Source of the DNA: Adiantum capillus-veneris
Lineage: Eukaryota > Streptophyta > Polypodiopsida > Polypodiales > Pteridaceae
DNA length: 34,000 bases
Assembly (NCBI GenBank): GCA_014529385.2
Contig: CM043957.1
Span: 72,324,381 to 72,358,380 of the forward strand
Reading direction: 5' to 3'
A model generated the notes under the pieces. The model saw nothing but the letters and a program-made list of their open reading frames with translations. It was not told the origin of the DNA and searched no databases. Positions 30,082 through 34,000 of this stretch are shown here, piece by piece; positions within the stretch are counted from its first letter, which is position 1, and every line of letters starts with the position of its first letter. The translations under genes were made by a program, and so were the position numbers.

Positions 30082-30834
30082 CAGGCAGTGAGCAATGGGG
30101 ACTTAATTTTTTGTCTGTTTTTGCATAGTCTTGTTCCCTGAGTCCATATAAGTCTATCCCTCAAGTTTTGTGAAGTTTGGACTTATTTTGACCTCAAACT
30201 CAAGCACTTCACAAATTTCACTTTTCTCTGACAATTCACAACTCCATTGCACTTGAAGTGATGCAAATTTGATGACACTGCATCTTATACTTGTGCACAT
30301 CAGTCATACCTCATGACACAATCAGTTTACCCTTGGCTAATGGTTATATCTCATCTTGGCCTCTTTTAGGTTCTCTTAATGTTTCCTTATGACAATCATC
30401 TATTTCTTTTTTTCTTTTGTTGGTTTTGGTCACAGTTTTTATGTTTTCTCGAGTGTTGGATCATAAATTTCAATGTCGACTCTTTTCACCCCTTTCAAGG
30501 GTATATGGGGTGGGTTTTTCTTTCAAGGCAAGCAAACAGCCTTATTGTTCCTTCTTTTTGTTTGTTTTTTGTGATTTTACAGCGTTTTTCTACTCTATTT
30601 CTTCACAAGTATCACAAGCACTCAAAACCAAAAACCATAACTCCTCTTTATCCTATTTAACTAAATCTAACTAGTCGCAGACCCTCGGCAAGACACAGGC
30701 TTCCTGGCTATCCACTAGACCTCAGGATACTCTATCCTGGATCTTGTTCTAAAAGTTTAAGCTCTCTCTAGTCAAAACTAAAGTAAGCTAGCCATCACAC
30801 GAGTGACGTAGATCTCCCTACATAAGGTCTTCGG
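30082..30834. other. PBS-proximal leader of element C
   Basis: No supported gene. T-rich on the plus strand and therefore A-rich in the element RNA, with no further exact palindrome. Confidence 0.6.
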
Positions 30835-30852
30835 TCCCCGGCAACGGCGCCA
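30835..30852 (-). other. Primer-binding site, tRNA-Asp type
   Basis: The minus strand reads TGGCGCCGTTGCCGGGGA, 18 bases that match the 3' end of plant tRNA-Asp as used by several plant Ty3/gypsy elements. It starts directly inside the 5' LTR end, fixing C's orientation and LTR boundary. Confidence 0.93.
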
Positions 30853-31483
30853 ATGTTTTTTAGGGCAAAACTACTCCCCTGTTCATACTCACGAGCACGA
30901 CACAGACAACATACTTATCATCCGATGACACGACTAACCCGTAGGTGCACGTAGGCAATCTCGTTAGCTTGTCAGGCTGAGACCAATCTACACATACGCA
31001 CTTTTATGATGCATCAATCACTAACCCTGGTAGATTGCAACCCACTCTATCCCTTAACGCTCACAACACAGTTCACACGTCCAATGAGCTCGGAATCGCA
31101 TCAAACTTACTAGGCACCATCCTCTCACTAGGACATATTTACCTATAAGTCTAATCTCACCAGATTTGAACCCTAGCTATCTCGAATGCTGTCGCGATAG
31201 ACCAACAAGTCATAATCCAAAAGTGGGCGAAACTTAAGTTTATCAGTATCTATGTGTAGCTAATCTCTTTCTCATTCCATGAAGCATTTGATTATTGAAA
31301 ACAGACACCGTTTGTGCTACTTACAAGCAAAACAAGCTCGAGGCTGAATCGATCGCGATCAACTCGAAACGGCGAATGCGTGGCGTGGGCGCGTAGATCT
31401 CCAAGAGACTACTACGATAGTGTGGTCGCGTCGTGAATCCGGTGAGGGAGAAGCGCGTAGCGAAGAGGATAAGACACACTCAC

Positions 31484-31486
<3 letters not shown>

Positions 31487-31537
<51 letters not shown>
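31487..31537. repeat. (CT)n microsatellite
   Basis: About 50 bases of pure CT, which is GA in the element RNA sense. B's LTRs carry GA in the plus strand, so CT in their RNA sense. Confidence 0.96.
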
Positions 31538-31539
<2 letters not shown>

Positions 31540-31585
31540 ACTCCTACGACACAGGATTAATTCAAATGTTATCCAAAAAATGGTT

Positions 31586-31617
31586 CTAAGGTGACTTTTA
31601 TACTTTAGTCACCTTAG
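31586..31617 (-). promoter_or_regulatory. TATA box between perfect 11-bp inverted repeats
   Basis: Arms CTAAGGTGACT (31586-31596) and AGTCACCTTAG (31607-31617) enclose 10 bases. The minus-strand TATAAAAG occupies 31595-31602, overlapping one arm. It lies about 85 bases from the inferred LTR start, a normal U3 promoter position. Confidence 0.65.
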
Positions 31618-31696
31618 CTCAAAAATATACATGGGGTTCTCTTGCTCATGATTACAAAGTGGGAATAAATCTGAGTCTTGACTAACAGACTAATAT

Positions 31697-33585
31697 TTAC
31701 ATAATCCAGATGAATGGATCAAAATGATAAGCCGTCTTTGACATAAAAAATGGAATTTGATATGCTTTACAAGATGGGCTCATTACAACAGTTGTACCAT
31801 TGGGCTCCAACAGATATGCGATATGTTTAACCTTGCACTTCAGTATGGCATGCCTCATGATTGGAGTGCAAATTAGATCAAACCTTTGCACAAAGGAGGA
31901 GATGTAAACAATGTGAACAACTACCGCACTATAATGGTTGGTTCTTTGATGGCAAAGTTATTTGGATGTATCATGGAGATGAAGATGAGTGAATGGGCTG
32001 AAAAGAATGGCAAACGTGCGCTTGGCCAAGCAGGTTTCGAAAGCATCATAGCACTATTGATCACCTTGTCACTCTTCGAGTTCTTATGGAAGCGTCTCGA
32101 TTGAAAGGAAAAAAGTTGTATTGTTGCTTTGTGGATTTCAAGAAAGCTTTTGACATGGTGTCACGAGGAAATCTTTGGAGACGTATGCAAAGCCTTCAAG
32201 TGCCGAGAGAATTTATGCATGCAGTCTTTCGCATCTATCAAAAAGTGATATGTTGATTACGTATGGGAGATAGAATTTCAAAATTTTTTGCAAGCACCAT
32301 TGGTGTCAAACAAGGATGCCCACTTTCCCCAACCCTCTTTGGGCTACTCATTGATGAATTCGAATGCATGGTTCTTGATTTTATGCAGCAATAAGGCATA
32401 GAAGAGGTTAAGATCGTAAATGTGGTGATCATGCTTTTGCTTTATGCCGATGATGTAGTGCTCTTGGCACATACCTTAGAAGATGCACAAAAGCTTATGA
32501 GTGTCTTGGAACGCTTTTTCCTACATAGCGGGCTGATCGTGAATGGATCCAAAACCAAGGTTATGCTTGTAAAGACCCTCAATGACAAAAATCCATGCAT
32601 TGTATACAACAATGAGCAACTTGAAGTGGTAGATCACTTCAAGTACCTTGGCCGTGAGGTTCCATCCAATCATAAATGGAAGGATTGTGCAATGCGTCGC
32701 TTGGAAGCCGGAAAGAGGGCTTATTATGCATTTGAGAACATGTGCAATGCTAAAGAGATCAAGTGTTGGGCTCTCAAAAAGTACCTCTTTGACACATTGG
32801 TGACACTAGTGCTTCTTTATGGAGTGGAGGTGTGGGGTGGAAGCATCGGGAAGTCTACTTGGAAAGAGTTTGAGAATGTCCAAAAGCGTTTTCTCACCAA
32901 CTTTCTCCAAGTCAAGACACAAACACCCTACATGCTCTTACTTCTTGAGACTGGATCGCTTCCCATTGAGGTCTTGGGCATGCAAAGGGTTGTGGAGTAC
33001 ATGCGTAAGACACAACGTAGCCCTTTGCATCGACTTCCTAGAATCGCATATGAAGCAAGTCAAAAGGTTCAAAAGACATGCAAGAGCAAAATACTAAGTT
33101 CGGGGTGGATGCTTGACATCAACAAATGGTTTGGAAGATGGGATGCATATCACTTGGTCAAGGATGCGTCGATCGACTCCCAAGTTAATGAGGCCTTCTT
33201 ACAACGCCAATGTATCACGGCTTGGGAGAAATCCGGAGGTTCTCTCTTCAACCATTACACCACACACGTTACCCCAAACTACAAATCTCTCTTCTTCTCC
33301 GAACGAGGTAACCGAACCCATCCCTACATCCTTGAGACCATCCCGTTGAGTGCAATCCGCACCATTGCCTCCATTCGTCTTAGATCCCATTCTCTACGCT
33401 GCGAGATAGGACGCTGGGGCACTGGCGAGGAGTGCCATCGACTTTGCACCTTATGCCCTCGTCAAGTGCGAGAGAGTGAGTACCACACACTACTTGAGTA
33501 CTCAACTTTTGACCACATTAGTTCCTCTTTTCCCCATATATTCATCCATGAGCTCTCCCTACATACCTTCCTCTCCCAACCATGA
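31697..33585 (+). pseudogene. LINE reverse transcriptase (5'-truncated, broken)
   Basis: Non-LTR RT signatures in order: LQYGMPHDWS and PLHKGGDVNNVNNYR (about 31840-31925), LGQAGF near 32025, FVDFKKAFD near 32130, GVKQGCPLSPTLFG near 32305, and the catalytic YADD at 32443-32454. These are followed by FKYLGREV and LLYGVEVWG. The last 387 codons (32422-33585) are open. The region before carries stops (near 31877, 32255, 32395) and frameshifts (near 32040). The C-terminal zinc motif reads CTLC ... EYHTLLEYS, where a Cys is expected in place of the second Tyr. No endonuclease domain is present. The first recognisable codons follow directly on element C's LTR. Confidence 0.88.
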
Positions 33586-33710
33586 TGTGGACTCTCTATT
33601 GTGACACTCATTTCAGCCATTTTTGAGCATCGAGAGTCACTTATGACCACTCACACCACGTGACATGTTCATTTGGTCCCATAGGTCATATTTGACCTCC
33701 GAGGACGATA

Positions 33711-33803
<93 letters not shown>

Positions 33804-34000
33804 TGTTGGATGCTCTCTCTCTGCATGTGTTGGACACATAGGGATTTTTATCAAACTTGGAACTCCTCAAAAAACTTCATGATCCCCTCCTTTCTTGAGT
33901 AGCTTCAACATTAGAAACCATGGCCTGTTTCTGCGAATGCTCTAGAAGCCCAACACATCCCTCTACTTTGTTGAAATGATAAGACCTCTATGATTGCAAC
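33586..34000. other. LINE 3' flank, no gene
   Basis: No gene is seen. It includes the CT tract at 33717-33799 and a short direct repeat CATGTGTTGGA at 33800 and 33824. No poly(A) tail of the LINE is visible. Confidence 0.6.
33717..33799. repeat. (CT)n microsatellite
   Basis: About 80 bases of pure CT. Translations across it give meaningless Arg-Glu or Ser-Leu repeats. Confidence 0.97.

Larger units (their letters stand above)
30854..31687 (-). repeat. Element C 5' LTR (about 834 bp, outer end inferred)
   Basis: The inner end (AAAACA on the minus strand) is set by the PBS. The outer end is placed at TGTTAGTC (minus strand, 31687), giving TGTT...AACA ends like element A's LTR, and just before LINE-like sequence. 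It holds a TATA box inside an inverted repeat, a CT tract (31487-31537), a degenerate palindrome (TCGCGATAGAC at 31192-31202) and the palindrome GATCGCGATC (31351-31360). No second copy is in the window. No gene inside. Confidence 0.6.

Noticed and set aside
29847-30674. Plus-strand ORFs in the leader of element C
   Set aside because: T-rich, Phe/Leu-rich translations without domains, opposite to the element's coding strand.
30835-30852. tRNA gene
   Set aside because: Only the tRNA 3'-end complement is present. There is no cloverleaf, and the position is that of a PBS.

Overview
The window looks like repeat-rich nuclear DNA of a large land-plant genome. It holds nested Ty3/gypsy-type LTR retrotransposons, a broken LINE, long GA/CT microsatellites and a tRNA-Asp primer-binding site of the kind used by plant Ty3/gypsy elements. 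I see no convincing host gene. A seedless vascular plant (fern or lycophyte) is only a guess. The window cannot settle the species.

I read the layout as a nest of insertions. Element B (1819-12960, minus strand) is a dual-RNase-H (Tat-like) Ty3/gypsy element. Its two near-identical LTRs are about 2.6 kb and are flanked by a CTGG target duplication. B sits inside element A (plus strand; before base 1 to 1818, resuming at 12961 and ending near 14739). Removing B restores one of A's reading frames. A ends in a polypurine tract and an 887-bp LTR bounded by TGTT...AACA. A in turn seems to have inserted just after the last minus-strand ORF of element C (14777 to about 31687). C has a tRNA-Asp PBS, an ORF upstream of gag, gag with two zinc knuckles, a protease, RT, RNase H, integrase, a further protease-like domain, a long spacer and a 3' ORF of about 640 codons. 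If this is right, C's 3' LTR lies beyond the left edge. A LINE (about 31700-33585, plus strand) starts almost at the right edge of C's 5' LTR, so C may have landed in the LINE.

Three features stand out. (1) Elements A and C both carry a DTGA retropepsin-like domain after integrase, in the integrase frame. In C this is additional to a normal protease before RT. (2) C contains two tandem HHCC zinc-binding units before the integrase core. (3) The two long non-coding blocks of C, upstream of its first and last ORFs, hold seven exact copies of a perfect 16-bp palindrome. Most are about 290 bp apart, and in both blocks the nearest one begins 282-283 bp from the ORF's first base. A good splice donor lies just before the first ORF and an acceptor at the last ORF, which would allow a retrovirus-like spliced message.

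All the pol genes are decayed. Many of the in-frame stops look like CGA to TGA changes, as expected from deamination of methylated cytosine in silenced plant repeats. B's matching LTRs suggest it is the youngest insertion.
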